From: CAVXFS01 sp963761115
Lineage (GTDB): Bacteria > Pseudomonadota > Gammaproteobacteria > Burkholderiales > Gallionellaceae
Length of the DNA: 64,000 nucleotides
Assembly: GCA_963761115.1 (NCBI GenBank)
Contig: CAVXFS010000006.1
Span: forward strand, 10,748-74,747
Reading direction: 5' to 3'
Positions 25,988-34,485 of the stretch are shown here, piece by piece. Every line of letters starts with the position of its first letter. Within the stretch, counting starts at the first letter, position 1. The notes under the pieces were generated by a model, which was given only the letters and a program-made list of their open reading frames with translations, was not told the DNA's origin and did not search any database. The position numbers and the translations under genes are program-made.

Positions 25988-27603
25988 CTTGCATTCTCCT
26001 GACCTATCGGTTTGATCGATTCTTCCACCACCTTCGCGCCCAATTGCGCCTGCGCATCGCGCACGAACGCATCCTGCGCGATCGCTTTCGTCGCCGCCTG
26101 CTGGTGCGCCTGTTTTGCGCATTGCTCAAGGGCGGCGGGCGTGATCTCATTGCCGCCGCCAACCTTTACCTGCAAACTCACCGGCCTGGCGAAATATTTG
26201 GTCAGCGCCGCCTGTAATTTGTCGTGCGCGATCTTGTTGGACTGCAAATGCTTTTGCTGCGGTGAGAGATTCAGCGTCAGCCGTCCCTGGTCAAAGCTTT
26301 CCAGCGTGCTGTTTCTGGCCAGTTCCCTCGCCATGCCCTGCACGTTCAATTGCGCCATCAGCACACTCCAGTCCAACTGCGCAGGCGACTCCGTCACGCT
26401 CGCAGGCGCGTCGGATTGCTTTGGCACTGAAACTTCTTTGCGGCTGAGTGTAGCCGATGCCGGTGGCGCCGCCGCAGCCACCATCTCTCCCGCAGGCCTG
26501 GCTGTAACCGACATAGTCGCCGGCATGAACGCCAGCATGCGCATCAGCGTCATGGTGAATCCCGCATATTCATCCGGCGCCAGGTCGATCTCGTTGCGCC
26601 CGTGAATGGCGATCTGGTAGAACAATTGCACGTCTTCCGCTGAATTGCCGTGCCAGTTCCAGCAGGCGCGTCGCGCTCCGGCTCGTCTTCGGCAATGGCG
26701 AGCGGCACCGTCTGCGCCAGCGCGATGCGATGCAGCAGCGTCGCCAGATCCTGCAAGGCAGGGTCGAACGCCAGGCTGCGCAACGCCATGTCGTCGGCGA
26801 TACGCAGTAGCGCCCACGCCATCCCTTGCCAGCAGCATTTGCAGCAGATCGAACAGGTAGCCCTGATCGATCGCGCCCAGCATGGTGCGCACCGTTGCTT
26901 CGTCCACCTTGCCATCAGAATAGGCGATCGCCTGATCCAGCAGGCTCAGTGCATCGCGCATGCTGCCGGCGGCAGCGCGAGCCAGCAGCGCCAATGCGCC
27001 GTGCTCGAAAGACACGTCCTCCTGTTCCAGCACGTACTGCAAATGGGCCAGGATCAGCGCGGGCGGCAATTGCTTCAGGTTGAACTGCAGGCAGCGCGAC
27101 AGCACGGTGACCGGAATCTTCTGCGGATCGGTGGTGGCGAGGATGAACTTGACATGTGCGGGCGGCTCTTCCAGCGTCTTCAGCATCGCGTTGAACGCCG
27201 ACTTCGACAGCATGTGCACTTCGTCGATGATGTACACCTTGAAGCGCCCGCTGGTCGGCGCATACAGCGCGCTTTCCAGCAGTTCGCGCATATTGTCGAC
27301 CTGGGTATTGGATGCCGCGTCCAGTTCGATCAGGTCGACGAAACGTCCGCTGTCGATCTCGGTGCAGGCGCTGCACACGCCGCACGGCGTGGCGGTGATG
27401 CCGTTCACGCAATTCAGGGATTTGGCGAAGATGCGCGCGATGGTGGTCTTGCCCACGCCGCGCGTGCCGGTGAACAGATAGGCATGATGCAGGCGGTTCT
27501 GCGCCAGCGCATTGCTCAGCGCCTGCACGACGTGCTCCTGGCCAGCCAGTTGCGCGAAGGTCTTGGGACGCCATTTACGCGCCAGAACGGAAGATGCAGA
27601 CAA
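25984..27603 (-). CDS. dnaX: DNA polymerase III tau subunit with garbled internal segment
   Basis: 539 residues. The N-terminal AAA+ clamp-loader domain has Walker A GTRGVGKTT, a zinc module (CVNGITATPCGVCSAC), Walker B DEVH and sensor 1. Residues about 263-320 read as Ala/Arg-rich nonsense. In another frame the same DNA encodes the expected LLRIADDMALRSLAFDPALQDL. Three one-base insertions, near 26819 (G run), 26664 (C) and 26637 (G), sum to three so the frame recovers. The C-terminal tau part is intact. No slippery sequence for a gamma product was noticed. Confidence 0.92.
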   Translation of the reverse strand: MSASSVLARKWRPKTFAQLAGQEHVVQALSNALAQNRLHHAYLFTGTRGVGKTTIARIFAKSLNCVNGITATPCGVCSACTEIDSGRFVDLIELDAASNTQVDNMRELLESALYAPTSGRFKVYIIDEVHMLSKSAFNAMLKTLEEPPAHVKFILATTDPQKIPVTVLSRCLQFNLKQLPPALILAHLQYVLEQEDVSFEHGALALLARAAAGSMRDALSLLDQAIAYSDGKVDEATVRTMLGAIDQGYLFDLLQMLLARDGVGATAYRRRHGVAQPGVRPCLAGSGDAAASHRAGADGAARHCRRRAGARRACWNWHGNSAEDVQLFYQIAIHGRNEIDLAPDEYAGFTMTLMRMLAFMPATMSVTARPAGEMVAAAAPPASATLSRKEVSVPKQSDAPASVTESPAQLDWSVLMAQLNVQGMARELARNSTLESFDQGRLTLNLSPQQKHLQSNKIAHDKLQAALTKYFARPVSLQVKVGGGNEITPAALEQCAKQAHQQAATKAIAQDAFVRDAQAQLGAKVVEESIKPIGQENAR

Positions 27604-27619
27604 GGTTCATTTCCCAAAT

Positions 27620-27633
27620 GGGGCACACGCCCC
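27620..27633 (-). terminator. Weak hairpin after SRP RNA
   Basis: GGGGC (27620-27624) pairs with GCCCC (27629-27633) around ACAC, between the 3' end of the SRP RNA and the dnaX start. On the minus strand only ATTT follows, so termination would be weak. It may let transcription continue into dnaX. Confidence 0.35.
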
Positions 27634-27643
27634 GCCAGAATAA

Positions 27644-27745
27644 GGAGGCGAGCCTTACCCCCGGCACTTGCAGTAATTAGCTGTGGCTGCTTCCTTCCGG
27701 ACCTGACCAGTTTCACTACCCTGCAATGCGGGGAGACCCGCCAAA
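27644..27745 (-). ncRNA. ffs: Small signal recognition particle RNA (4.5S)
   Basis: On the minus strand the sequence contains the universal SRP RNA apical core GGTCAGGTCCGGAAGGAAGC (27689-27708). The 5' side (GGCGGGTCTCCCC, 27730-27742) and the 3' side (GCTCGCC near 27650) can pair to form the long stem. The length of about 100 nt fits the 4.5S type, which binds Ffh for co-translational targeting. The position upstream of dnaX is common in betaproteobacteria. The exact ends are estimated. Confidence 0.92.
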
Positions 27746-28049
27746 CTGTTGCAGGTGATGCATTCTCGGCATCACCCGTATCTTGTTAATTCAATGCCGA
27801 ATCTTGTGGCTCATGCGAAAGCCGGGGTAGTTCACGGCAGACACGGCCCGAATGATAAAGGATTTGGCCGGCAAAATCCACGCGATAACCGGTACCGGAT
27901 GCGATTCAAACTGATAGCGGAGCATGGTCCGAGTACGTGACCCTGTCGGGGGCCGGCTTCCGCACCTGACAACATAAGTCTATATCGCGCAGGCGTTCCT
28001 ATTCAAGACAAATCTATATTATTTATATGTTTATAGCAAACATCTCAAG
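27746..28049. other. Intergenic region between SRP RNA and glnD
   Basis: About 300 bases with no supportable gene. A 63-codon plus-strand frame (27749-27940) shows no features. The SRP RNA promoter on the minus strand should lie just right of 27745, but no clear hexamers were identified. Confidence 0.45.
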
Positions 28050-30587
28050 TTAAATAATCTGTTTGAGCAAGTCTGCTCGCAATGATTCCTGTGCTTGCGG
28101 CTGCTTCAGCGAGGCGTCCCTGATCCAGAATGTGTCCTCTGCCCGAGCGCCCAGCGTATTAATTTTTGCATTCAGCAGGTTTACCTGGTGATTTGCCAGC
28201 ACGCGGGCGATGGTCGCCAGCAGTCCGGGGCGATCACCCGCAACAATTGAAAGTTGATAGTCCCCTTTTTCATCCATGCGGAAGGAGACTTCCGGTGAAA
28301 TCGGAAAATGTTTCAATTGCCGGCTGATGCGACCGCCATACAGGGCCGGTAGCGGATTGCCATCAATGATATGTTGGGTCAGTTCGAATTCGATGTAATT
28401 CATCACGTCGCGGTATGGAGTCCTGGTGTTGCCCGCATCCAGCACCAGAAAAGTATCCAGTGCATACCCAGGTCGAGTGGTATGTATCCTGGCTTCCATG
28501 ATGTTGTACTGCATTCCCGCAAAAAAACTGCAGATGCGCGCAAACAGCAAGGGTTGATCCGGACTGTATACCATCACCTGCATCCCCTCGCCGACCCGAC
28601 TCAGGCGCGCCTTGACCACCGGCGTTGAGCTGTCGGCGCGACGTGCCAGCAATCGGGTATGCCAGGCGATCTCATCCGCCTCATGGCGCAGGAAATATTC
28701 ATTGTCGAACTGAGCCCAAAGCTGCTCATAACTCTCGGGAGCGATCGCATACAGATTAAGCAACTCTTGTGCGCGGATGCGAATTTCGCCAATGCGGTCG
28801 GCAAACATGCCGTCAGCCATGAAACGCCGCGTCGAATTGAACAACTGCTCCAGCAATTTTGCCTTCCACGCATTCCATATTTTGGGGCTGGTGCCGCGAA
28901 TATCTGCCACCGTAAGCAAATACAGCGCGACCAGATAACGGTCATTGGGAATGCCGGCGGCAAACGAGGCAATCACATCCTGGTCAGACAAATCCTGCTT
29001 TTGAGCGATCGAAGACATGCCAAGATGATGTTCGACCAACCATACGACCAGATTGGTATCTTCGGCTGCCAGTCCATGCTGTCTGCAAAACCTGGCGGCA
29101 TCGCTGCGCCCCTTGATCGAATGATCACCACCGCGCCCCTTGGCGATGTCGTGAAACAGGCCCGCCACGTACAATACTTCCGGACGAGCAAAATCCTTCA
29201 TCAACCTGCTGCACAACGGATGCTCATGATCATGCTTTTCAAGCACGAAGCGGCGCAGATTACGCACCACCATCAGAATATGTTCGTCCACCGTATGCAC
29301 ATGGACCAGGTCATGCTGCATTTGACCCACGATGCGCCCGAACACAGGCAAATATCGCCCCAAAATCCCATTCTGGTTCATTCTGCGCAACGCATGAGTA
29401 ATGCCCTGAGGCTGCCGCAGGATCTGCATGAACATTTCGCGATTGCGTGGATCGCGCCGGAACGCATTGTCTATCCTGTAACATGCACGCCAGAGCGCGC
29501 GCAGCGTCATAGCCGAGAATCCTTTCAACTCCTGATGCTGCTCCAGCAACAGGAAACATTCCAGTATCGCCGTCGGCTCCAGTTCGAATAACAGCTCATC
29601 TCGCGCTTCCAGCAAACCATCACGCGAGATAAAACGCTCATTGATCGGTTTTGCGGCAGCATTTACTTCAAACAGATGCGCCTGCAGGGTTCGCAACAGT
29701 ACTTCATTGAACTGGCGCACCGCCTGTCGGGTGCGATAATAGCGCTGCATCAGGCGCTCACTGGCGCGGCGTGTCGCCGTTGCCTGGATATTCATCTGTT
29801 TCGCCAAAACATCCTGATAGTCAAACAACAGACGATCCTCGCGCCTGTGAGCGATGTAATGCAGGCGAATGCGCAACAGTTGCAGCAGCGCTTCGTGGCG
29901 GGCGATGGCTCTGGCTTCCTTGTGTGTTATCACGCCTGACCGGGCCAGTTGTTCCCAGGTGTTTCCATAGCCACTGGCTCGGCTGATCCACAGCACAGTT
30001 TGCAGGTCGCGCAGCCCCCCGGGACTGTCCTTCAGGTTTGGCTCAAGGTTGTAGTCGGTCTCGATGAAGCGAGCGTGGCGCCTTTCCTGCTCCCGTACCT
30101 TGGCCAGATAGAAATCACGGCGGTCCAGTTGGCCTGACAAGGCATCGCGCATCGCGTCGAATAGCGCACGGTCCCCGGTGATCAGGCGCGCCTCCAGAAG
30201 GTTGGTCTGCACGGTCACGTCTGTAGATATAGCCAGACAATCTTCCACAGTACGAATGCTGTGCCCCACTTCCAGGCCGATGTCCCACAGCACGCCAACA
30301 AGTTTCTGCAGCTCCTGCTGCAGGTCCGCATCCGGTTGTCTGGGTAGAAGGATCAGCAGGTCGATATCGGATTTTGGAAACAGTTCACAGCGCCCGTATC
30401 CGCCCACTGCCACCAGTGCCAGTCCGGCAGGCATGGCAAGTTCATTCCACACCATGCGTAGATGTTCATCCACCAGTCTGGTGTGGGCATGCAGTTGGCG
30501 CCTGGGTTGCGGATGCGCAACGAAATCCTGCTCCAGAGCCAGTCTTGCCGCGCTCAAACTCTGGCGGATTTCAGCCGGGCTGATCAC
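28050..30587 (-). CDS. glnD: PII uridylyltransferase/uridylyl-removing enzyme
   Basis: 845 residues. An N-terminal nucleotidyltransferase domain has VAVGGYGRCELFPKSDIDLL (metal-binding Asp pair), a central HD hydrolase domain has the motif FHDIAKGRGGDHS, and two C-terminal ACT domains (about 670-740 and 780-845) sense glutamine. It modifies and demodifies PII proteins to signal nitrogen status. Full length, no frame break. It lies five bases after map, and map then glnD on the same strand is a common arrangement. Confidence 0.97.
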   Translation of the reverse strand: MISPAEIRQSLSAARLALEQDFVAHPQPRRQLHAHTRLVDEHLRMVWNELAMPAGLALVAVGGYGRCELFPKSDIDLLILLPRQPDADLQQELQKLVGVLWDIGLEVGHSIRTVEDCLAISTDVTVQTNLLEARLITGDRALFDAMRDALSGQLDRRDFYLAKVREQERRHARFIETDYNLEPNLKDSPGGLRDLQTVLWISRASGYGNTWEQLARSGVITHKEARAIARHEALLQLLRIRLHYIAHRREDRLLFDYQDVLAKQMNIQATATRRASERLMQRYYRTRQAVRQFNEVLLRTLQAHLFEVNAAAKPINERFISRDGLLEARDELLFELEPTAILECFLLLEQHQELKGFSAMTLRALWRACYRIDNAFRRDPRNREMFMQILRQPQGITHALRRMNQNGILGRYLPVFGRIVGQMQHDLVHVHTVDEHILMVVRNLRRFVLEKHDHEHPLCSRLMKDFARPEVLYVAGLFHDIAKGRGGDHSIKGRSDAARFCRQHGLAAEDTNLVVWLVEHHLGMSSIAQKQDLSDQDVIASFAAGIPNDRYLVALYLLTVADIRGTSPKIWNAWKAKLLEQLFNSTRRFMADGMFADRIGEIRIRAQELLNLYAIAPESYEQLWAQFDNEYFLRHEADEIAWHTRLLARRADSSTPVVKARLSRVGEGMQVMVYSPDQPLLFARICSFFAGMQYNIMEARIHTTRPGYALDTFLVLDAGNTRTPYRDVMNYIEFELTQHIIDGNPLPALYGGRISRQLKHFPISPEVSFRMDEKGDYQLSIVAGDRPGLLATIARVLANHQVNLLNAKINTLGARAEDTFWIRDASLKQPQAQESLRADLLKQII

Positions 30588-30592
30588 GGGTT

Positions 30593-31387
30593 CTAGATGG
30601 CCGGCGGGGGCGGCGAACCGGCAGAAGTGGTCAATACTTCATAACCGCTGTCGGTGACCAGCACGGTGTGTTCCCATTGTGCCGACAAGGAATGATCCTT
30701 GGTAACGATAGTCCAACCATCGCCCAGCTGCTTGATGCCGGATTTGCCGGCATTGATCATCGGCTCGATGGTGAAGATCATGCCAGTTTCCAGTTTCAGG
30801 CCGTATCCGGCTTTGCCGTAATGCAGAACTTGCGGTTCCTCGTGAAAATTCATGCCGATGCCGTGGCCGCAGAATTCACGCACCACGCTGTAACCAAGTC
30901 CTTCAGCGTAGCGCTGGATCGCATTGCCAATATCACCCATATGCGCCCCCGCCTTGACTTCGCGAATACCCAGCCACATTGCCTGGTAAGTACTCTCACA
31001 CAAGCGCCTGGCCTGGATCGACGGCTCGCCGACATAGAACATGCGGCTGCTATCGCCATGCCAGCCATCCTTGATCGGGGTGACATCAATATTGACTATG
31101 TCTCCATTCTTGAGTTTCTTGTCACTAGGCACACCGTGGCAAACCTGATGGTTTATCGACGTGCAAATGGACTTCGGATAGGGTGTATGTCCCTTGGGCG
31201 CGTAATGGAGCGGAGCAGAAATGGCTCCCTGAACATCTACCGTGTAATCGTGGCACAACTTGTCCAATTCATCGGTTGTAATACCGGGACGAACGAAGGG
31301 CGTGATGTAATCCAGCAACTCACTGGCCAGACGGCCGGCAACACGCATTTTTTCGATTTCCTGCGGGGATTTGATACTTACTGGCAT
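30593..31387 (-). CDS. map: Methionine aminopeptidase type I
   Basis: 264 residues with pita-bread fold signatures. Metal ligands are visible as Asp in NIDVTPIKDGWHGDSSRMF (two Asp), His in EFCGHGIGMNFHE and the C-terminal Glu pair (FTIEPMI, WEHTVLVTD). It removes the initiator Met. No N-terminal extension. rpsB or tsf, the usual other neighbours, are not in the window. Confidence 0.97.
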   Translation of the reverse strand: MPVSIKSPQEIEKMRVAGRLASELLDYITPFVRPGITTDELDKLCHDYTVDVQGAISAPLHYAPKGHTPYPKSICTSINHQVCHGVPSDKKLKNGDIVNIDVTPIKDGWHGDSSRMFYVGEPSIQARRLCESTYQAMWLGIREVKAGAHMGDIGNAIQRYAEGLGYSVVREFCGHGIGMNFHEEPQVLHYGKAGYGLKLETGMIFTIEPMINAGKSGIKQLGDGWTIVTKDHSLSAQWEHTVLVTDSGYEVLTTSAGSPPPPAI

Positions 31388-31480
31388 GTTAACTGTTTTA
31401 GTCAGGTATTAAGCGGCTAGGATAGAGGATAGCCGCAACCAGCACAATACTGAATGTGATTTCCCCGCAATAGTTGCCAA

Positions 31481-31508
31481 AGAAAAACGGCAGGTTAACC
31501 TGCCGTTT
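31481..31508 (-). terminator. Rho-independent terminator of the sulfur operon
   Basis: A perfect 24-base palindrome (31485-31508, half-site AAACGGCAGGTT) followed on the minus strand by a T-rich run lies 24 bases after the DUF1641 stop. It closes the dsrE-tusA-sqr-DUF1641 transcript. Confidence 0.8.
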
Positions 31509-31531
31509 GAATGGGTCACGACAATTCCCCG

Positions 31532-32326
31532 TCATTTTTGCTTGGCACAATGTTCCTGCATCTGTTCACTCATGTTCAGCAGGAATTGCAGCGAGCGAGC
31601 GGTCTTTTCGTCCGTCAATAACTTCCACATGCCGCCGATACCGCCTGCCACCTGTTGTGACTGGCTCTTGCTCGCCGCGCTTTCCAGGCAACCCAGCATC
31701 CCGGTCACCATCTCCATGCGTTCCAGCAATTGCGGCAGCGTGGTGGCGATGCGCTCCAGCGCGCCGGTGGATTCGAGATGCTCCAACATCTCCACCAGCC
31801 GCCCCGCGCCGCCGCGGTTGAGCCGGTCCAGCAGGGACAGCCCCTCGCCCACGGTCTCCGCCAGGCGCCCGACCATCTCATCGGTCAACGCATCCTGGGC
31901 CGAACTGTAAACCCTGGCCAGTTGCGACAACCGTTCCAGGTCGCCGTCGGCAGCCATGCGCGAAATGATCGGCAAGGCCTTTTCCAGGCCGGAGCGGTTC
32001 ACCTGGTCGAGCAGACTGAGGCCGCCACCCACCGCCTCGGTAAGACGGCCCACCATTTCGTCGGTCAGCGCATCCTGCGATGCATGATAGACACGGGCGA
32101 GTTGAGACAGCCGTTCCAGATCGCCGTTGTTTACCATTTCTGCCAGCGCCGGGATCGCCTTGCTCAGGCCTGCGCGCCCGGCCTTGTCCACCAGATCGAG
32201 CGCTTCGGCTGCAGAGCCGGCGAGGCGGCCGACCATTTCGTCGGTCATCGAATCACGCGCTGCCGAGATCACCCGGTCCAGTTCGTGCCGCACCACAGCC
32301 CCTTCATCCTTGGTCTCAGTATTCAT
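31532..32326 (-). CDS. DUF1641-like protein with 60-residue tandem repeats
   Basis: 264 residues. Three copies of a 60-residue unit beginning TDEMVGRL are visible (about residues 28-87, 88-147 and 148-200), with shared LLDxxxRxGLxKAxP and GDLERLSQLARVY motifs. The first two are close to identical and the third is diverged. The remainder is DUF1641-like (LPQLLERMEMVTGMLGCLE, GGMWKLLTDEKTARSLQFLL). DUF1641 proteins are often encoded beside sulfide:quinone oxidoreductases, as here (12-base gap). No signal peptide or membrane span is seen. The function is unknown, perhaps a helical partner of the quinone reductase. Confidence 0.8.
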   Translation of the reverse strand: MNTETKDEGAVVRHELDRVISAARDSMTDEMVGRLAGSAAEALDLVDKAGRAGLSKAIPALAEMVNNGDLERLSQLARVYHASQDALTDEMVGRLTEAVGGGLSLLDQVNRSGLEKALPIISRMAADGDLERLSQLARVYSSAQDALTDEMVGRLAETVGEGLSLLDRLNRGGAGRLVEMLEHLESTGALERIATTLPQLLERMEMVTGMLGCLESAASKSQSQQVAGGIGGMWKLLTDEKTARSLQFLLNMSEQMQEHCAKQK

Positions 32327-32338
32327 GGCATCCTCCGC

Positions 32339-33472
32339 TTACAGGAGTCCGCGCGCGGATATCCAGTACAGTTTGTTGTAGGCCATCTTGAACCAGTGCA
32401 CTGCCTTGGTCGGTGCCTTGGGGTCCGGCGGATTCTGGTAATTGAACATCGCGTAGGTCGCGCGGTCCTTGCCGGCCTCGATGAAGCAGAACACCTTGCC
32501 ATCGTATTCGCGTACCGGCATGCCCATCTTGACCATCGCAGCAATATTCTCGCCCAGCGCATCGGCCTCGAAGTGCGCGGTCGAGCCGGCCTTGCTGATC
32601 GGAATGTTGGTGGTATCGCCGAGCACGAACACATTGTCGCGACCTTCCATGTTCAGCTTGGTGCGATTGGTCGGGATCCAGCCGTTCTGGCCGAGACCGT
32701 TCTTCTCGATCACTTCCATGCCCTTGTGCGCAGGGATGGTGATCAGCAGGTCATACTTGATCTCGACGCCCTCTTCGCTGCGCAGCACCTTGTTGCCGGC
32801 ATCCACTTCCTTGATGTTGAAGAAGGTGTCGTACTTGATGCCGAGCTGGTCCATTTCCGGCGCCGCCCACTTGGCGACGTTCTCCAGGCTGTGCACACGG
32901 CCGATCGGGTAGGTGTAATGCAGTTGCACCTTGTCCAGCATGCCGCGATCCTTGAAATAGTCGTGCAGCATGAAGGTGATTTCCAGCGGCGCCATCGGAC
33001 ACTTGTGCGGCACGCCAACGGTGATCACCACCTTGCCGCCCTCGAACGATTGCAGTGTCTTGAACATCTTCAGTGCAGTCTCTTCGGTGTAGAAGGTCTC
33101 CGCTCCCTCGACCATGCCTGGAACACCTTCCGGGAACATGCGCGAACCGGTAGCGATGACCAGCAGATCGTAATCATAGGTCTTGCCGCTCTTGGTCTTT
33201 ACCTGCTTGTTGTCGAGCATGAATTCCTCGACCGGGTCAACGTGGAAATTGATGCTCGATTCGAGCAGGCCGGCCTGGTCGCGATACAACTCATCGGGAG
33301 TGATGCGCCCAACCGCCAGGTAGAGCAAGCCGGGTTGGTACATATGCTTTTCGGAAGCCGACAGCATCGTGATGCGCGCCTTGCCGCTCTTCAGTTCATT
33401 CGTCAGGCGCCGCGCCAGGTTGTTCGCCAGGATCGTGCCGCCCATGCCACCACCAATGATCAGGATCTTCAT
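32339..33472 (-). CDS. sqr: Sulfide:quinone oxidoreductase-like flavoprotein
   Basis: 377 residues. An N-terminal FAD motif (ILIIGGGMGGTILANNLA), a second dinucleotide motif (YDLLVIATGS) and the C-terminal FAD contact NVFVLGDTTNIP are present. Two Cys match the redox pair of SQR: Cys158 in PHKCPMAP and Cys329 in VFCFIEAG. The C-terminus (WFKMAYNKLYWISARGLL) looks like the amphipathic membrane anchor. It would oxidise sulfide to polysulfide and pass electrons to quinone. The neighbours tusA and dsrE support a sulfur role. The SQR subtype is not assigned. Confidence 0.85.
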   Translation of the reverse strand: MKILIIGGGMGGTILANNLARRLTNELKSGKARITMLSASEKHMYQPGLLYLAVGRITPDELYRDQAGLLESSINFHVDPVEEFMLDNKQVKTKSGKTYDYDLLVIATGSRMFPEGVPGMVEGAETFYTEETALKMFKTLQSFEGGKVVITVGVPHKCPMAPLEITFMLHDYFKDRGMLDKVQLHYTYPIGRVHSLENVAKWAAPEMDQLGIKYDTFFNIKEVDAGNKVLRSEEGVEIKYDLLITIPAHKGMEVIEKNGLGQNGWIPTNRTKLNMEGRDNVFVLGDTTNIPISKAGSTAHFEADALGENIAAMVKMGMPVREYDGKVFCFIEAGKDRATYAMFNYQNPPDPKAPTKAVHWFKMAYNKLYWISARGLL

Positions 33473-33512
33473 GATTCCCCTCCCTTAAGTTTCAGACAAG
33501 CCTACGATTGTG

Positions 33513-33743
33513 CTACTTTGATTTGCGCATCGTGATATGCCACACGCCATCCGCCTCGGTCGTCGCGATATATTCGTGCCCGACCTTGTTGAGCCATTCC
33601 GGAATGTCCGCTGCCGAACCCTTGTCGGTTGACAGTACCTCCAGTTCATCGCCGACCTGGGATGACTTCAGCGCCGCAATCAACTCCATCAGTGGCCCGG
33701 GACAAAAACTTCCGCGTCCATCAACGATCTTTTTCTCCGCCAT
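33513..33743 (-). CDS. tusA: TusA-family sulfur carrier
   Basis: 76 residues. The family motif RGSFCPGPLMELIAALK has the persulfide-carrying Cys near residue 14. TusA proteins relay sulfur from rhodanese or DsrE proteins to acceptors. It lies between the DsrE-like gene (20 bases) and sqr (41 bases), a typical set in sulfur-oxidising bacteria. Most probably it serves dissimilatory sulfur transfer rather than tRNA thiolation, which is an inference from context. Confidence 0.9.
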   Translation of the reverse strand: MAEKKIVDGRGSFCPGPLMELIAALKSSQVGDELEVLSTDKGSAADIPEWLNKVGHEYIATTEADGVWHITMRKSK

Positions 33744-33762
33744 TTTAAATTATCTCCATCGA

Positions 33763-34155
33763 TCAAAAAGTCCAGATTTGTCCGTTGTTGGCGTCGTGAA
33801 GAAACTTGGTCAGCCCGGTTGCATTTTCCAGGTAATCTTCGAGGCCGTTCTGTTCGATGCCAAGTACATCCATTGCCATCGAACACGGATAAATTTTTGC
33901 ATCGCCCAGTTCGACTGCCTGTTCAAACAGGATCTTGAACTCGGGAACATTCTTGCTGGCCATCAACGCTCCCATTGCACCCTCGTGCGGCGCCTTGTCG
34001 GTGTTGCCCTTGGCAAAATAGGGCAAGGCATTCATTGACAGGAATACCATCACGTCCTGGCCGCTCACCGCACCGACCGACGCCACCATTGCCGCCATCT
34101 GCAAGCGTTCAAGGGAACCCGAAACGACCACAACGCAAAGCTTGCTGGTTGTCAT
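33763..34155 (-). CDS. DsrE-family sulfur-transfer protein
   Basis: 130 residues with a flavodoxin-like fold: an N-terminal hydrophobic strand (LCVVVVSGSLERLQMAAMVASV), MVFLSMNALPYF, and the conserved Cys in AKIYPCSMAMDVLG near residue 97. This resembles DsrE2/DsrE-like proteins that hold persulfide and exchange it with TusA. It is the first gene of the leftward operon dsrE-tusA-sqr-DUF1641. Confidence 0.85.
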   Translation of the reverse strand: MTTSKLCVVVVSGSLERLQMAAMVASVGAVSGQDVMVFLSMNALPYFAKGNTDKAPHEGAMGALMASKNVPEFKILFEQAVELGDAKIYPCSMAMDVLGIEQNGLEDYLENATGLTKFLHDANNGQIWTF

Positions 34156-34485
34156 CTGTAAACTCCATTCAATATGCTGGATTCAATGATTGTAAAAACT
34201 GGTGGGAAACCAACAAACTCCCGAATGCCATCTAATACCGGATGCTACTCCAGCGAATAACAAGCCGCAATAACCCTGACAGATATCTGATCGCATAGCG
34301 AACTATCAGCAGGAACAACGTCTTGGTTGTATGATGTTTTCAATAAATGCTGGCCAATACCCGAATTTTTTAGTCATACTTTTAGGTCGTGAATCTTGAA
34401 TTGGCCAAACCAAATATATGCGATTGCCCGGTTGTTCCTCTGATTTGTGCAAGAATTCGACAATTGACAAAGAGCAGGGATAGGA
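34156..34485. other. Intergenic region, divergent promoters expected
   Basis: 330 AT-rich bases between the leftward sulfur operon and the rightward ATPase gene. No gene could be supported. A minus-strand frame at 34306-34647 overlaps the ATPase gene and shows no features. TTGACA at 34464-34469 lies too close to the ATG to serve it. Confidence 0.45.

Noticed and set aside
26600..26830. Programmed frameshifting in dnaX
   Set aside because: The frame changes are three separated insertions in short runs, not a slippery heptamer plus stem. The affected segment is not at the tau/gamma boundary pattern.
26650..27789. 379-codon plus-strand frame
   Set aside because: Antisense to dnaX and runs through the SRP RNA.
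28659..29591. 310-codon plus-strand frame
   Set aside because: Antisense to the intact glnD gene.
31730..33535. 601-codon plus-strand open frame
   Set aside because: Antisense to DUF1641 and sqr genes with clear motifs. The His/Arg/Ala-rich product is typical of an antisense shadow in GC-rich DNA.
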